Shown in pieces: positions 49,263 to 61,253 of a DNA stretch of 64,000 nucleotides (the stretch's first letter is position 1; each line of letters opens with the position of its first letter). A model generated the notes under the pieces. It saw only the letters and a list, made by a program, of their open reading frames with translations, was not told the DNA's origin and made no database searches. This stretch comes from Macrotrachela quadricornifera (lineage: Eukaryota > Rotifera > Eurotatoria > Philodinida > Philodinidae), in contig JAJEKB010020085.1 in the NCBI GenBank assembly GCA_022393335.1, forward strand, positions 72,721-136,720, given 5' to 3'. A program made the translations under genes and the position numbers.

Positions 49263-52200
49263 CAAAGGACGGGGGCGTATAAGAACACAAATCGGCCCAT
49301 CCTTAAATTCATCGAAGATCTATATGAAACGATGCAGAGTGAGACGGCGACTCTTCCTATCTCATTTTTATTTCATTTGGAACACCAATTAGTGGTTTCC
49401 ATTGGACCATTCCAAACTTGATTTTAACTCGATTTTAACTTAAATTTTACTGCAGACCAATGTTGAATTAAGACAAAAAGATAACATAAAAATGTGCTCG
49501 GAAGCTTGAAAATAGTCTTATTCGAAAGAGAATGAAATTCTGCACAAACCACTATATACACCATCCTTAGAAAATAAATATAACTTAAACCAATGAGGCA
49601 AACATGGTACTCCTACCAGCATTTTTGTGCCACCATACCGATATTGACATTACAAAGATCAATAAAAATCTCTTTACAGAGAAATTTTAACTATATGGTT
49701 CGATGCAGTTTTTCACGGGCTACAAAATAGTATATTTGCCATGTTTCGATTTTTCTGGCCAAAAATTTTCCGAAGGACCAAACTGTCTAAAATGAGTGAA
49801 TATTCCCTAGACTGAAAGGCTAGGGTCTGCAGAACGTAAATTCACCTGTGTCTGTCTATCTGTCTGTCCGTAACGCCACATAGTACAAATGACCATTTGC
49901 CAACTATGGTTCAAATGTCCGTAGTAACTGTCGTACAAATAATTAAAATTATAACAGCTATGGCTAAAGCATTCACAGTAACTATAGTGTAAAAGCCTAT
50001 AGTATCAATGGTACAAATGACCAAATAATAACTATGGTGAAAATAGCTATTTTCTTAAAATGCTTATAGTGACCCTAGTACAGATGACCAAATAATGAGT
50101 ATGATCTAGATCTCTTCCCCCTAGACTGAAAGGCTAGCGTCTAGAAAACGAAATTCACCTGTATCTGCCGGTCGGTCTGTCTGTTCGTCTCTCGGTAACG
50201 TAGTCAAAATGACCATTTAATAACTATGATTAAAATGACTATGGTTAAAATGAACATGATAGCTATGGTACAAATGACCATTCAACAGCTACGGTACAAA
50301 TGACTACTTAATAAGTATGGTATAAATCCCCATATAATAACTATGGTTAAAATGACCACAATAAGTGTGCTTATAACAACCAAAATAGCTATGATTATAA
50401 TGACTATGGTAACTATGGTTCAAATGACCATTGGAAACTATGGTTCAAATATACTTCAGATAACTATGCAGAAGACTATTACAATCATCTAATTACCAAG
50501 ATTTAAATTAATCTATCAGTATTGATTAAAAATGACGATCATTGTTTAATTATTTATTTTGATTGGATTGTTGTTCAATGCTGCATCAATAACTAGGTGC
50601 TTTATGAATAAATTATAATTTTATAAGTGAGTGTGAACATAAAATTATAATAAATAAAAATCATATTCTTTGAATAATGTGACCAAGTTTATTCCAATAG
50701 AAATAACACTTAAATAATATAATTATCAAAACTCGCATTGTTGTTTACAATGTCATTGTAGTTCACAATAAAATATTAAAACGTTTTATGTAAAAGAGTA
50801 GCAGCCAAGCGGTCATATACATAACAATTAATAATATCGGATGCGAAGGGTTTTCATATATGAGTAGTCTTTTTCTCATAATTGGGCATCGATTTCGATA
50901 TCCATACCCAACGTGACTATCGATGATATTTGGATGCCTCGAGTTATATTTTCGATGGTCATCGAACGTTCAAATCGACTATTAGGAGTGACATTTTCCG
51001 ATGGGTCGACCACGTGGAGGTGGGTCATTTGGATATCTTATTTTAATTCTTTCTTGAAAATCTCGGAATCTGTTCCGATGGGTTCATACCTATCGAAATG
51101 GAATAACCCATCGCCGTGTGCTCCACCCATTGGAAAATGTCACTTCGAACACTCGATTTGAGCGTTCGATGGGCATCAGAGAACCCATCGAAACGTTCTT
51201 CAAGGGCTCGGGAAAAGGTTAGAAAAAAAAAATTTCGGCATATTACACGGCTATATGTCGAGCCCTCGGTGCCGATCGAACATATATTCGGAATAGGAGG
51301 ATAATTAGATTTGAACATATCTACTCTAGATTATGAACCACGTATCGACGAATTGATCTAAACATATCTTGATCTTCTAACTATAGAAACATGTTTTATC
51401 AATATATCCACTACGCGATATTTCTTTTCTTTTTTTTCTTTATGTTTCGAGTCTTGCTTTTCATGAATATAACTTCTTTCTTATATTCTCATTTAGTCAG
51501 ACGACAATCATTATTTTCTAGAATATTTTTTGCAACTCAACATTCTATAATTTAACATTAACAAAATGTTGTGGAACTGCTTTGAGAAAGAGACGTGAAG
51601 AGTAGATGTTCATATGATAATGGTAAGATTTGATCAATGACAAAAAATTAAGGTTAGTTAATATAGATCTGTCTATACTCAATAATCGTAGAACTCGCTG
51701 AGAACACTATTTTTCTGGAAACCGTATAGTACTATCTTTCTTTGGATCGATCAATCATTGATAATAGCGAATATTAATCGACTTCCGAGTTATTGATATC
51801 TCAAATGGAAGCGAATTCTAAGACAGTAATATAAAAAAGTTGAAAGATTTTCAATCCATTTGATTAGGCTTCTTTCCCATGTAGCTTAAAATTTATGAGA
51901 GAATCAAGTGCAGATCTGACTTTGAGATTATCAGCGACCGTATCCAAGCATCAAAGATTTTCCTAATGACATCTTTATAACCGATCTTTGACAATTTTAA
52001 TAAGCTTCTATTGCACACAAAGAAACGAGTGATCGAATAGTGCACTTAGATGTGTTTCTTTCACCGATTACTCGCTGTTTCGATAGAATCAGAGCGCTCG
52101 AAAGTAAGCCAGATGAGTGAAAAGAAGAGACAACTTTTCAATTCTTTCAGAATATTTTCACGCTTGCTGAAATTCCAGCGCTCGTACAAAAACCAACTGG

Positions 52201-53161
52201 TCGAATAGCTAAGATCGAGGGCATTGATAGTGTAGATGACCAACGATTAGATTTTTCGAGAGATGCGCATTATAACAGAACCGAAAAAATTTGATCGAAA
52301 CGATTCTCGAGCACTCGCCGTGCCTATCGAAGGCCTTTTTAGATCTACTTAGGTATGAAAACTGCTTTTAGAAAGGCAGTTTAAACTCAAACAAAGAATC
52401 ATATGAAATTATTTAAAGAATATGATTTCTCCTTTTCATAATTTGATGTCCAAACTGACTTGTAAAAATCTAAATTATTGACAAAGCACCTAGTTATTGA
52501 TACAACATTGAATAACAATCCAGTCAAAACAAAGAATAAAACAATGATGGTTATTTTCAACCAGTACTGATGAATTAATTTAAATCATAATGACGCAGTG
52601 ATCTTTATCATATTCTGTACAATTGTTGCAACTATACCTACTAGATCAGCACTATAACCAAGTTATTCCGTTATGCGCAACCACACATATTGAATCCCTG
52701 TTCATATCTATGAGCAATTATATAGACATCCTTATTGTGTCAGTCTAGGGCCAAGTGAATCGACAGTCGATGAACATTACTTGTCGGTATGGGGATACAA
52801 AATGCTGGTAGGAGTACCATGTTTGCCTCATTGGTTTAAGTTATATTTATTTTCTAAGGATGGTGTATATAGTGGTTTGTGCAGAATTTCATTCTCTTTC
52901 GAATAAGACTATTTTCAAGCTTCCGAGCACATTTTTATGTTATCTTTTTGTCTTAATTCAACATTGGTCTGCAGTAAAATTTAAGTTAAAATCGAGTTAA
53001 AATCAAGTTTGGAATGGTCCAATGGAAACCACTAATTGGTGTTCCAAATGAAATAAAAATGAGATAGGAAGAGTCGCCGTCTCATTCTGCATCGTTTCAT
53101 ATAGATCTTCGATGAATTTAAGGATGGGCCGATTTGTGTTCTTATACGCCCCCGTCCTTTG
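49263..53161. mobile_element. 3.9-kb element with ~400-bp terminal inverted repeats (family E)
   Basis: The left end CAAAGGACGGGGGCGTATAA runs into about 400 bp that recur inverted, nearly identical, at 52765-53161. A second inverted pair lies inside (50500-50690 against 52415-52590), containing AACTAGGTGCTTTATG-like sequence. The left shoulder (49860-50470) is filled with degenerate copies of CTATGGTACAAATGACC. The phrase CTAGACTGAAAGGCTAG occurs twice (about 49808 and 50127). A third palindrome (about 50890-51260) sits in the middle. No transposase frame is evident. The two flanks are unrelated (hAT fragment; F-box-like fragment), and no convincing target duplication was seen. Confidence 0.8.
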
Positions 53162-53163
53162 CA

Positions 53164-53724
53164 TCTAGAATTTCAAATCTGAAAGAAACGATGATTGATC
53201 TCAAGCGAATCGAAGTTTTGTCTGTACGACTTGAATTTTCAATGGATATGCTCACTCGATTAATGAAAGAATCGATGCCTCGTCTACATTCTCTTCAATT
53301 ATCCGCTATTCTCAATATGGAATCGAATCATGCCATCTCTCTCGAACAAATTCGCACATTAAGTGTAACCTATTTTTCACAAATGGAAATGAACAATGTG
53401 ATCATTTTGTCTCAACTATTTCCACTTGTAGAACAATTAACATTTAGGATAAATACGTGGTGTCTATTACCACTTCTCATTGATCAGTTTGAACATTTAT
53501 CATTCGGCTCATTTACTATGTATTTGGATAAAGCTGATTTGAAACGGAAACTGCGTCTTCATCGTGAAACACATCAATGGTTCGAAGATAATGTTCGACG
53601 TTTCGCAATAAACAAAAATTTCACATCTCTGTTGGATCGGCGATCAGGGGGAAACAGCACTCTGAAGTACGACGGGAGTGCCGTTTCCCTCTTATGTTCC
53701 ACTGATTTGCTCACATATGGATAA
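53164..53724 (+). pseudogene. F-box/LRR-like protein C-terminal fragment
   Basis: An open frame without its own clear start reads ETMIDLKRIEVLSVRLEF, then LTRLMKESMPRLHSLQLS, SLEQIRTLSVTYFSQ, LFPLVEQLTFRI and HLSFGSFTMY. Regular leucine-rich spacing of this sort is typical of a large family of bdelloid F-box-domain proteins (family assignment from memory). The N-terminal F-box part is absent because the frame begins at the edge of the 3.9-kb inverted-repeat element. The C-terminus runs into a GC-rich hairpin (GGAAACAGCACTC against GAGTGCCGTTTCC, about 53652-53690), so the normal end may also be lost. Confidence 0.5.
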
Positions 53725-54152
53725 CAAAACTGTGAGAATCTAAAACATCAATCGACAGAGTTGAAGATCGACTGTTCTTAGCCTAATCATTCAACAAAAA
53801 AGGAAGAATTTATGCTCGAAATTTGTTTAGATCGAAGAGAAATCTATTAGTCGATCACACTGAAAGTTCGAAAGAGAAAAGTATCTGAACAAGAGATTCA
53901 TGTCGTCATAATGTTTGATTCGAACCGGATTGATTTTACATGATGAGACAGGATATTTTCTTAATTAGACATTCCTTAAGCTTTTCTGCAACGTTTGTTG
54001 CTACTAACTTATTAGAAAAATAGATCTACAAACTTGTACAAGTTCAAGTATCCTAGTTTTATTTAAGGACTCTTCCATCCTGCTCTTTCCGTGCGTTCTT
54101 GAGAACGAGTCAATGAAAAATTGTGAAAATTTTAGAGAAAATAGATCTCGGG
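53725..54152. other. Spacer, no gene seen
   Basis: AT-rich, with no recognisable feature. Confidence 0.3.
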
Positions 54153-54724
54153 TACTGCCCATTTCAAAATGAAAGGCGAGTGGGTATTTTTCGAATAACT
54201 TTTGATAGGAGCAATATAGAGAGCAGCGGTTTTCACCGTTGGAAAGAAGAGATGAAGACGCATCGAACTGTATAATATAAGATAATTTGACATAGTTTTT
54301 TCAAAGACTTTTAGAGACGTGTTCGGAAACCAACATATTGTGTAAGTTGACTAAAGTGATTTTTCAATAATTTCGTGTGTATTTGGACCGCAAGTAGAAC
54401 TTCTACAAATTATACGGGAGACCGAGACGTTTACATCTATCCGTTCAGAAGTTATAAACATCCTAGTCAGAATTCTCAGCCGATTTTTCTACTAATTTCT
54501 GCGAAAAGAACCACTTTTTTGCGTTTTTCTCATAAAATAGGAACTCAGTTTTTCGACAATTTTTTTAAAAAACTTTAAAAAATCTTCTGGAAAAGCCTTT
54601 ACTATGTGATTCGATGCGTCTTCATCTCTTTTTTCCAACGGTGAAAACTGCAGCTCTATATCTTGCTCGTATCAAAAGTTATTCGAAAAATACCCACCCG
54701 CCTTTTATTTTGAAATGGGCAGTA
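54153..54724. mobile_element. 570-bp MITE flanked by TA (Tc1/mariner-type target)
   Basis: Arms of about 130 bp begin CTGCCCATTTCAAAAT after a TA (54153-54154) and end with the inverse before a TA (54723-54724). They include GAATAACTTTTGATA and a GTTTTCACCGTTGGAAA block. TA flanks and long inverted ends suggest mobilisation by a Tc1/mariner-class transposase. Confidence 0.75.
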
Positions 54725-55055
54725 GGACAAGAGGAAATTCAACTATCCAGAATGAAATTCAAAGAGAAAAGTAAATAAATACTCAAATCATCACTGTTTT
54801 ATTTTTTTAAACACTTAGTTATACATTTGTGGATTGGCGATGTTGATGTCCAACAGTCGACTCATCTAAACTCTTCTCAACTGTCTAAACAAACATCAAA
54901 TGCAAATGTCAAATGGTGGCATCGTTGGTTATCACGAGTCTCATCGAAATGAAGAATATTTTACAATTATTAGAAAAACATCTTTACTTTTGTATCAATC
55001 CGACAGAAAATCATATCAGAGAATTTCTCGGAATTATTTTAAATAAAATTTTTGA

Positions 55056-55781
55056 TTAAGGGGTCCTCCCCCCCTTTAAAAAACTCAATTTTGACCAAGT
55101 TTATCGATTTTGCAATTCATAGTGTACTATATAGAGCAAAGTTTCTACTTTGAAATACCCTATAGTTTATTGAGTTTAAAATGAGTTTTAAGAAAACTGT
55201 ACAGATTTTTTAAACCATCATACTCAGAAACCTATGGTTTTTTTAAAACTTCTTTTGCGTTTTTCTCAAAATGGTGGTTGCACGACGCATCTCCAGCGAA
55301 ATTCAACTACAATACCATATAAAGTCGAATATTTTTTTTTGTTTGAAAGAGCATGTTCGGATGCAGTGCCTATGAGAGCCCTTTTTTTGAAATAGGCTTT
55401 GCTTTTGTTATATTGAAAAGCGTCTTCTTAACTAGAGTGTCATTTTTTGAGAGTATTTTGAGTAACCGAACTTGTCAGGGCTCTTTTCCACTTAAAAGAT
55501 AAAATTGAAAAAAAAATGGCCCTCATAGGCACTGCATCTGGACATGCTCTTTCAAACAAAAAAAAATCAAGTATATATATTGAAGAGCCACTGTGAACTT
55601 TTGGAGATGCGATAAGCTTGTTTTTGACCCTTATTCACATCGTATCTCCATTATACATCATGATAGAAGGCTGAAAATTTTATCACGCATGTTCTATCAT
55701 AGGCCCAACATATCCTCCAAATATCAGCCCGTTTGGATGTTCTGAAGCTGAGATCGATTTTTGAGAGGGGGGGCCCCTTAA
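55056..55781. mobile_element. 720-bp palindromic element flanked by TTAA
   Basis: TTAA (55056-55059) is followed by GGGGTCCTCCCCCCC, and the right side ends GGGGGGGCCCC followed by TTAA (55778-55781). The interior is also inverted: TTTGAAAGAGCATGTTCGGA (about 55342) pairs with sequence near 55545. TTAA is the piggyBac target, so this may be a piggyBac-mobilised MITE. The GGGG start differs from the CCCTAG of the local piggyBac. Confidence 0.65.
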
Positions 55782-56623
55782 CACAACTATCCATAGGTCA
55801 ACAAATTGCAAAAATAAATTATTCGATGTGTGGAATGAAAGATATCTATCGAAATCGTCTTTTCGAATATAGTCAACTAATTTGATGAAAAAGTATTGAT
55901 TAAGAGAGTTTGTTGGGATTGACGAGTGAGCAAAAGTTTATCTTTGATAGATTTATTGTTGGATATTTGTATATATTATTTATCATAAATAAATAAGATT
56001 AAAAATTTTGATGATCGAGTCAGATATATGAGAAAGATTTTGAAGTTATTCGCTGATTAAAAGGACAAAGTTATTATTGAATTGTCAAGTTAAATATCGA
56101 ATGAGAACGATTTTATCAGATATCATTTAATTTGACAATCAATAACAATCGTCTAAGAATATATTTGTTCATTCATATTCTGAGAAAATTCCAAAGCGTT
56201 ATAGAAATCTAAGATAGCACAACGAAATGACTTTTTTTAATAGATATCAATCAGTACGACAGTCATATTACTGATGTATCAGAATCAGAATACAATCAAT
56301 ACAACAAGAATGAAATGATCAAAATCTAACCTTCGAGAATAATAAATATGATGTTTCTGAGTTTATCAAGATACATAACAAAATGAAGAAAATCAAATCA
56401 AATCAAATCAATAAATAAATAACGACCGAACAGTAACAAAGCAAATAAAAAACAGAGTGCTTATATAAGAATTTGAAAATTACTCTGTTCTAAATCCAGA
56501 AATAAATAAGACATTGCTTCTCTGACGAGTGATTATTCGTAGAGTCCAACTATCTTCGGTTAAGGACTATTTATTTCACGTAGTTTGTACTATTAGTACA
56601 GGAAAATAGTTCAGTTTATGTCA
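55782..56623. other. AT-rich spacer, no gene seen
   Basis: Contains a short AATCA microsatellite near 56394-56412. No gene recognised. Confidence 0.35.
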
Positions 56624-57003
56624 TTATAAATTGTTTTGAGTAACCATCCTATAATAAGCTGCACATTGTTGTATCAATTCTGTGTGGATGCCATTTTCCA
56701 TGATATGTCTCTTGTAAGGCACACAAATGAGATCACATTATTGAATAGTTGAAAGACGATGGGCAATAATAAATGATGTTCCATTTGGATCTTCTATTTG
56801 AGCTTGTTCAAGAAGTTGTTGTATAATCTATAATTGAAGAATAAAGTCTTCTTAGATGAACAGCAAAACTAACTTACTTGTTCATTGTACGAATCCATGA
56901 TGCCTGTAGCCTCATTTAAAAGCAATACTCTAAGTCGGCGAACAAGTATTCGAGCAATAGCAATACATTGTTTGTCATCACCTGACATAAAACTACCCTT
57001 CAT
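56624..57003 (-). pseudogene. ABC transporter (ABCB/P-glycoprotein-like) pseudogene, C-terminal fragment
   Basis: Two exons, 57003-56878 and 56827-56624, with a 50-bp GT...AG intron. The first reads GSFMSGDDKQCIAIARILVR, then VLLLNEATGIMD. It corresponds to the ABC signature LSGGQ...Walker B...D-loop but with SGDD for SGGQ and Asn for the Walker B Asp. The second reads TSFIIAHRLSTIQ, an in-frame TAA, CDLICV..., HTELIQQCAAYYRMVTQ and a final stop, the usual ABCB C-terminus. The upstream gene is cut off at a repeat beginning TTTGTTCCCTCTACTG. The stop and lost catalytic residues mark it as dead. Confidence 0.85.
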
Positions 57004-57013
57004 CCCTACTTTT

Positions 57014-57075
57014 GTTCCCTCTACTGAATAGAGGGTCTTACGCTGAGCGAGTTATTCATGTTCGTTCGCTACAGA
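57014..57075. repeat. End of an unclassified repeat: TTTGTTCCCTCTACTG hairpin
   Basis: TTTGTTCCCTCTACTGAATA followed by GAGGGTC forms an imperfect hairpin and is followed by GAGCGAG and CGTTCG words. Nearly the same sequence lies at 61254 and, more diverged, at 61408. Two of the three copies sit exactly where a coding sequence is cut off. Confidence 0.6.
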
Positions 57076-57176
57076 ACGAAAGAAAACTAAATTGATAAGA
57101 AGATAACAACGATCACTACTAACACTTTACGAATTTCAGTCAATAGGATGTTTTTTTACTTTCTTTCTCAACCATT

Positions 57177-57690
57177 CAGATTTTGAGGGGTCGAATCTCG
57201 GCTAATAGAATGTTTACTCCTTCTGCTGATGGACCAATCACATTCGTAAGAGCGAGATTCCAGGCAATAGGATATTTTTCTACGCTGGTTATTGATTAAT
57301 CAGATTCTAGGGAGCGAGATTTTAGCCAATAAGATATTTTTCGTTTTGGCTCTCGACGAATGAGATTCTGAGCAGCTGGATTGCAGCTAAGAGGATATTC
57401 TTTTATTGTCGTTTTTGACTAATCAGATTCTGAGGAACGGAATTCCCGCCATGAAGTTATTTTCTCACTCGGGTTATCTAGTAATCAGATCGCAAGGTGT
57501 GAGATTTCAGCGAACAGAATATTTTCTTTCTGGGACTATCGACATATCTGATTCTGCGAAGCGGAGTTATAGAGTATAAGACGTATTCTGTTCGTGGTTA
57601 TCAAGTAATCGGTTTTCGAAGAGACTGTTTCTCTGTAATCGGATGTTGTGTTCGTTTTGCTTTCGAACAATAGGGTTTTGCGGAGCTAAG
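57177..57690. repeat. Degenerate 62-bp tandem array, about eight to nine units
   Basis: Units begin TCAGATTCTGAGG-like, contain GCGAGATTTCAGCCAATA-like and GGATATTTTTC-like blocks and end in CGANTAA. Spacing is close to 62 bp throughout while the sequence has diverged strongly between units. Confidence 0.75.
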
Positions 57691-57838
57691 TTTCGAAATA
57701 AAAAAGATATGCGAAAATAGTATCAATGAATATTTGTTGAGAATTTCGTTTTATCTAGATGGTAGTTTCAGTTTTCCATAAACAATTCGCTAAAGACAGA
57801 TGTTTTTTTGTCATATTCACTTTGTAGTGTGTGCATGA

Positions 57839-59581
57839 GCTGTTCAGAAGTTGTCAACTTTTTCGGCATAGAAAATTAAGGCGCCAGTAATTCGAAAATA
57901 GAGTAAACATTTTTTCTCAGATATTTTTACATCGTTTGATAGAGATTGTCAAGCTCTACAAACTGTATATGGATGAATTGCAAAATTATTGTACCGTTTT
58001 GAGAAAAAAATGACCGAAAAAAAATTGTCGATTCTGAAGATTGTGAGTAGTGCATCCTAGTGCCCTATATGGGAGTAGAACATGTAAAAAGTTTCCCGAC
58101 TACCACTCTTCAATTGGTCGAGCTGTAAGAGTACTTAAAAATACATAACAAATCCTCTAATGTGAATATTTTCATGTGTTTGAGTAAATTGGCTAACTAC
58201 AAATTTCCTAGACTTTAGATTATGGATGGAGAGAAATATGACTTTTACTCGCCTTAATCATAGTTACAAGATAGTTATCTGTATAAAAATTTAAAATGGC
58301 AATTTTCAGAAAAATCTCTTGTGACAAGCAGACAGAAATCTCTTGTGACATTTTTACACCATTTTTCGCTCTGTTTTGCGAAAGAAACATTTTCCAACCG
58401 CGATATTTTCAGTAATATATGACCACAACTAGCAGATAAAATGATAAAAATATCAGCTCAATTTGCCTTAATTTACAAGAGTTAATAGAGCACACAAACT
58501 ATCAAATCTCTTGTGACATTTAGTGTGAAAACTGTTTTTTGAAATTTTATTTGATATTCCTTTCTAAACAAGAGAAAGTGAAACTTTCCTATAATCTTTG
58601 GTACTTTTATTCCCCACTAATAAGCTTTCATTCAAAACTAATCCGACCAGTTTTGAATGCTTTGTTATATAATAAACGCGTTTTAAAATCTCTTGTGACA
58701 ATATATTGACCATTGACAGTACATATGATATTCGAAAAAAATATGATGTAAACTTTGATGAAAGAACCTATAAGTTTTATATAAGTAACCTATACACTGT
58801 CCACTATAAACGCCAACAATTGTCAAAATTCAAATGACAGGAAATCAATCAATGATGGGTCATTTTGTGTCTATAGGTGGTAGCAGAAATCAGTCATTTC
58901 GCACTTGTGTATGCAGTATCTCAGGATAGGCTAATGATAAAGTCGTGATTTTTTGGGTAGTAGTGAGTATCAACTAGAGAAGTATACTCAGAAATTTTCA
59001 TAAAGATTGGCCAAGACAAACTGGAGTTATTCATGTTTTACTAATGGAACTATGGACCGTACAATAAAGTTGCAATTCATTCATATATTTAGAAATCCTT
59101 GAAACCATTTTTCTGAGATAAATAATTCAAAAACCTACTTGAGAAATCTTAAAAAAACCTTGAAAAACTAATCTTTTTTTAATTGGAAAAAAACACTGGA
59201 TATATGAATAAAATTACCTTTTCTTATTATTTTTACAGTCACAGACACTTTATAATTTACTTATTACACATCGCTTTTCACGCTGCATTTGATGTGTATA
59301 TTTCTAAGTATCTGTGACTGTAAAAATAATGAGAAAAGGTAATTTTATTCATATATCGAGTGGTTTTTTTCAACGTTTTTCAAGATTTTTCAAGTAGGTT
59401 TTTCAATTATTTATCTCAGAAAAATGGTTTCAAGGATTTTTAAATATATACAATTTTGTAGAGCTTGATAAGCTCTATCAAACTATGTAAAAATATCTGA
59501 GAAAAAAAATGTTTACTCCATTTTCGAATTACCGGCGTCTTAATTTTCTATGCCGAAAAAGTGGAAAACTGCTGAACAGCT
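57839..59581. mobile_element. 1.7-kb foldback element with a repeated AAATCTCTTGTGACA motif (family F)
   Basis: The ends GCTGTTCAGAAGTTGTCAAC and the inverse at 59581 bound arms of about 125 bp (through TCAGATATTTTTACAT and the GAGCTTGATAAGCTC-like core). Inside, ATCTCTTGTGACA occurs four times (about 58315, 58341, 58506, 58688). No open frame of note. A second palindrome (59085-59450) lies inside the right part. Confidence 0.75.
59085..59450. repeat. Inner palindrome of the family F element
   Basis: Arms of about 150 bp with AATAAAATTACCTTTTCTTA, CAGTCACAGACAC-like and CTTGAAACCATTTTTCTGAG pair around 59265. Confidence 0.75.
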
Positions 59582-60600
59582 ATTAAATTCGACTTTGAAA
59601 AGTTTTAATAACTCTTACTAATTAGTATCAGTAAATCCCGTTTTCGATGAGCTTTCATTTGGTATAAAATACATCATATCTACTACTTGAAATTATGGCG
59701 CTATCCCCTTGATTAATATTATTTCTCATCCTGTATATAGTTCACCTGAATTAATAATTTCTGATTCATATGTATTATCCACTTCTTGAAATTAGACAAA
59801 GAATCTGTCCGTGTTGTTTACTAAGATGCGTTCTTAATGAATTTTCTCATTTTAAATTCTTTAAAAAAAAATTTCTAAATATTAATTTGATATTTCATCA
59901 TACAAATGAGTTGATTATCAAATGTCATATTTAAGAAATAAGCTATTAAGTAGAATTTCAAAATAAATAAATTGTTTTCTTCTTGAAATAATAATTATTT
60001 TTAATCTTTTAAAAAACAGAATCGAAATTCGAAAAAATTTTTAAAGAACTATCTTTTAACGTACTGAAAAGATGATTCTTATAGATGATTAACAATGAAA
60101 TATGTAGATCAACTGTTCTACGAAGCGGTAATCTCGAGTATTCATATTCAAATCTACTCCTCCGAATATATTCGATAAGATCCGATGACTCGAAAGTGAG
60201 ACATTTATCGGAGAAAAAACTTTTTTATTTTGATAAAATTCCGATCCCTTTGATAACAATTGTTCGAGTAGTCGGGAACTGCCCATTGAAACGATCTAAC
60301 TCCGAGCCCATAACCTATCCGAAAATGGCACTCCGAAGGCTCAATCTAGAATTTCGAAACCCACCGGAAGCTAAAATCGACGAGTCGAAATGCCTGTCGG
60401 ATGACTACTTGGGTATGTAGTCTGTTACTCCCTAAGATGTATAGTTCATAGAGATTTCTGTCACGCCTGTAATTTGTCTGTGCTAAGGATGTCTATCACG
60501 TTTGTGATATGTCGCTCTTAACTTACTTACCTACCCTTTGGTATTTGTAACACAAAAAAAAATGATATACATATAGTCTTCTACTTCTTGTGATAAATAC
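59582..60600. other. Spacer with a weakly conserved repeat at about 60100-60415
   Basis: Mostly AT-rich. The segment 60140-60290 (ATTCAAATCTACTCCTCCGA...) resembles the reverse complement of 51200-51310 in the 3.9-kb element, so it may be a diverged copy of the same repeat. Open frames here are in both strands and not convincing genes. Confidence 0.4.
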
Positions 60601-60603
60601 TTA

Positions 60604-61253
60604 GGGTATACCAAAAGTTCGTGGCCCGACGTTTAAAATTTTATAAAACAGTAAATATTGAATATTTTATTATGGGAATACATAGTATAACGTCTCGTCT
60701 TTAATAATTTATAGAGAAGCTCTATCTTGGATTAAGTTCTAACATTCTGCTAGAATAAAGATATAGTACTTATAGCCAAGAAAAGATCCTGAAAATATAA
60801 AACCAGAACACGAAAAGTAAGAGATATTCATAATTTTATTTTATTAAATGCTCAAAATAATCACCATTATTTTCGATACAAAGCTCCATCCTTTCTAAAA
60901 GTTTATCGAAAGTCTTTTTAAACTCGTTTATTTGAATATTCTTCACTATAGTGGAAACTTTCTGAGCTAGTGATTCTTCATTTGTGTGATCAACCAACTT
61001 GTTCTTGATATAATCATTTAGCCAAAAGTCACACGGTGCAAGATCTGTTGAATATGGTCGATGTGGAATGATTTCGATACCTTCCTCCGTTAAATAATTG
61101 ACAACATCTCGATGAGCATGAGGAGGACCATTATCATGAATCATTTTATATTATGTGCGTGATGGTTTTTCCTTTTTTCTTATTTCATTGATAACAGGTA
61201 TAAGACACTTATCGATATAGTAGTTATGATCGATGGTCTTGCCTTTATCTACT
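60604..61253 (-). pseudogene. Truncated mariner transposon with transposase C-terminal half
   Basis: On the minus strand the transposase is read from about 61253 (TIDHNYYIDKC), then an in-frame TAA near 61153, then MIHDNGPPHAHRD (second catalytic Asp) and STDLAPCDFWLNDYIKNKL (third Asp, again 34 residues apart). It ends at 60836 with GDYFEHLIK. The terminal repeat ATACCAAAAGTTCGTGGCCC follows TA at 60602-60603. It differs from the intact mariner at 25 kb in sequence and ends, so it is another subfamily. The N-terminal half is missing, cut at the TTTGTTCCCTCTACTG repeat at 61254. Confidence 0.9.

Noticed and set aside
53930..53950. Sequence like a tRNA B box on the minus strand (GGTTCGAATC)
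   Set aside because: No matching A box or cloverleaf arms could be found at the right distance. A similar word near 57190 also lacks a cloverleaf.
57177..57690. Possible CRISPR-like array
   Set aside because: The repeats are contiguous and diverged with no unique spacers, and the DNA is clearly eukaryotic.
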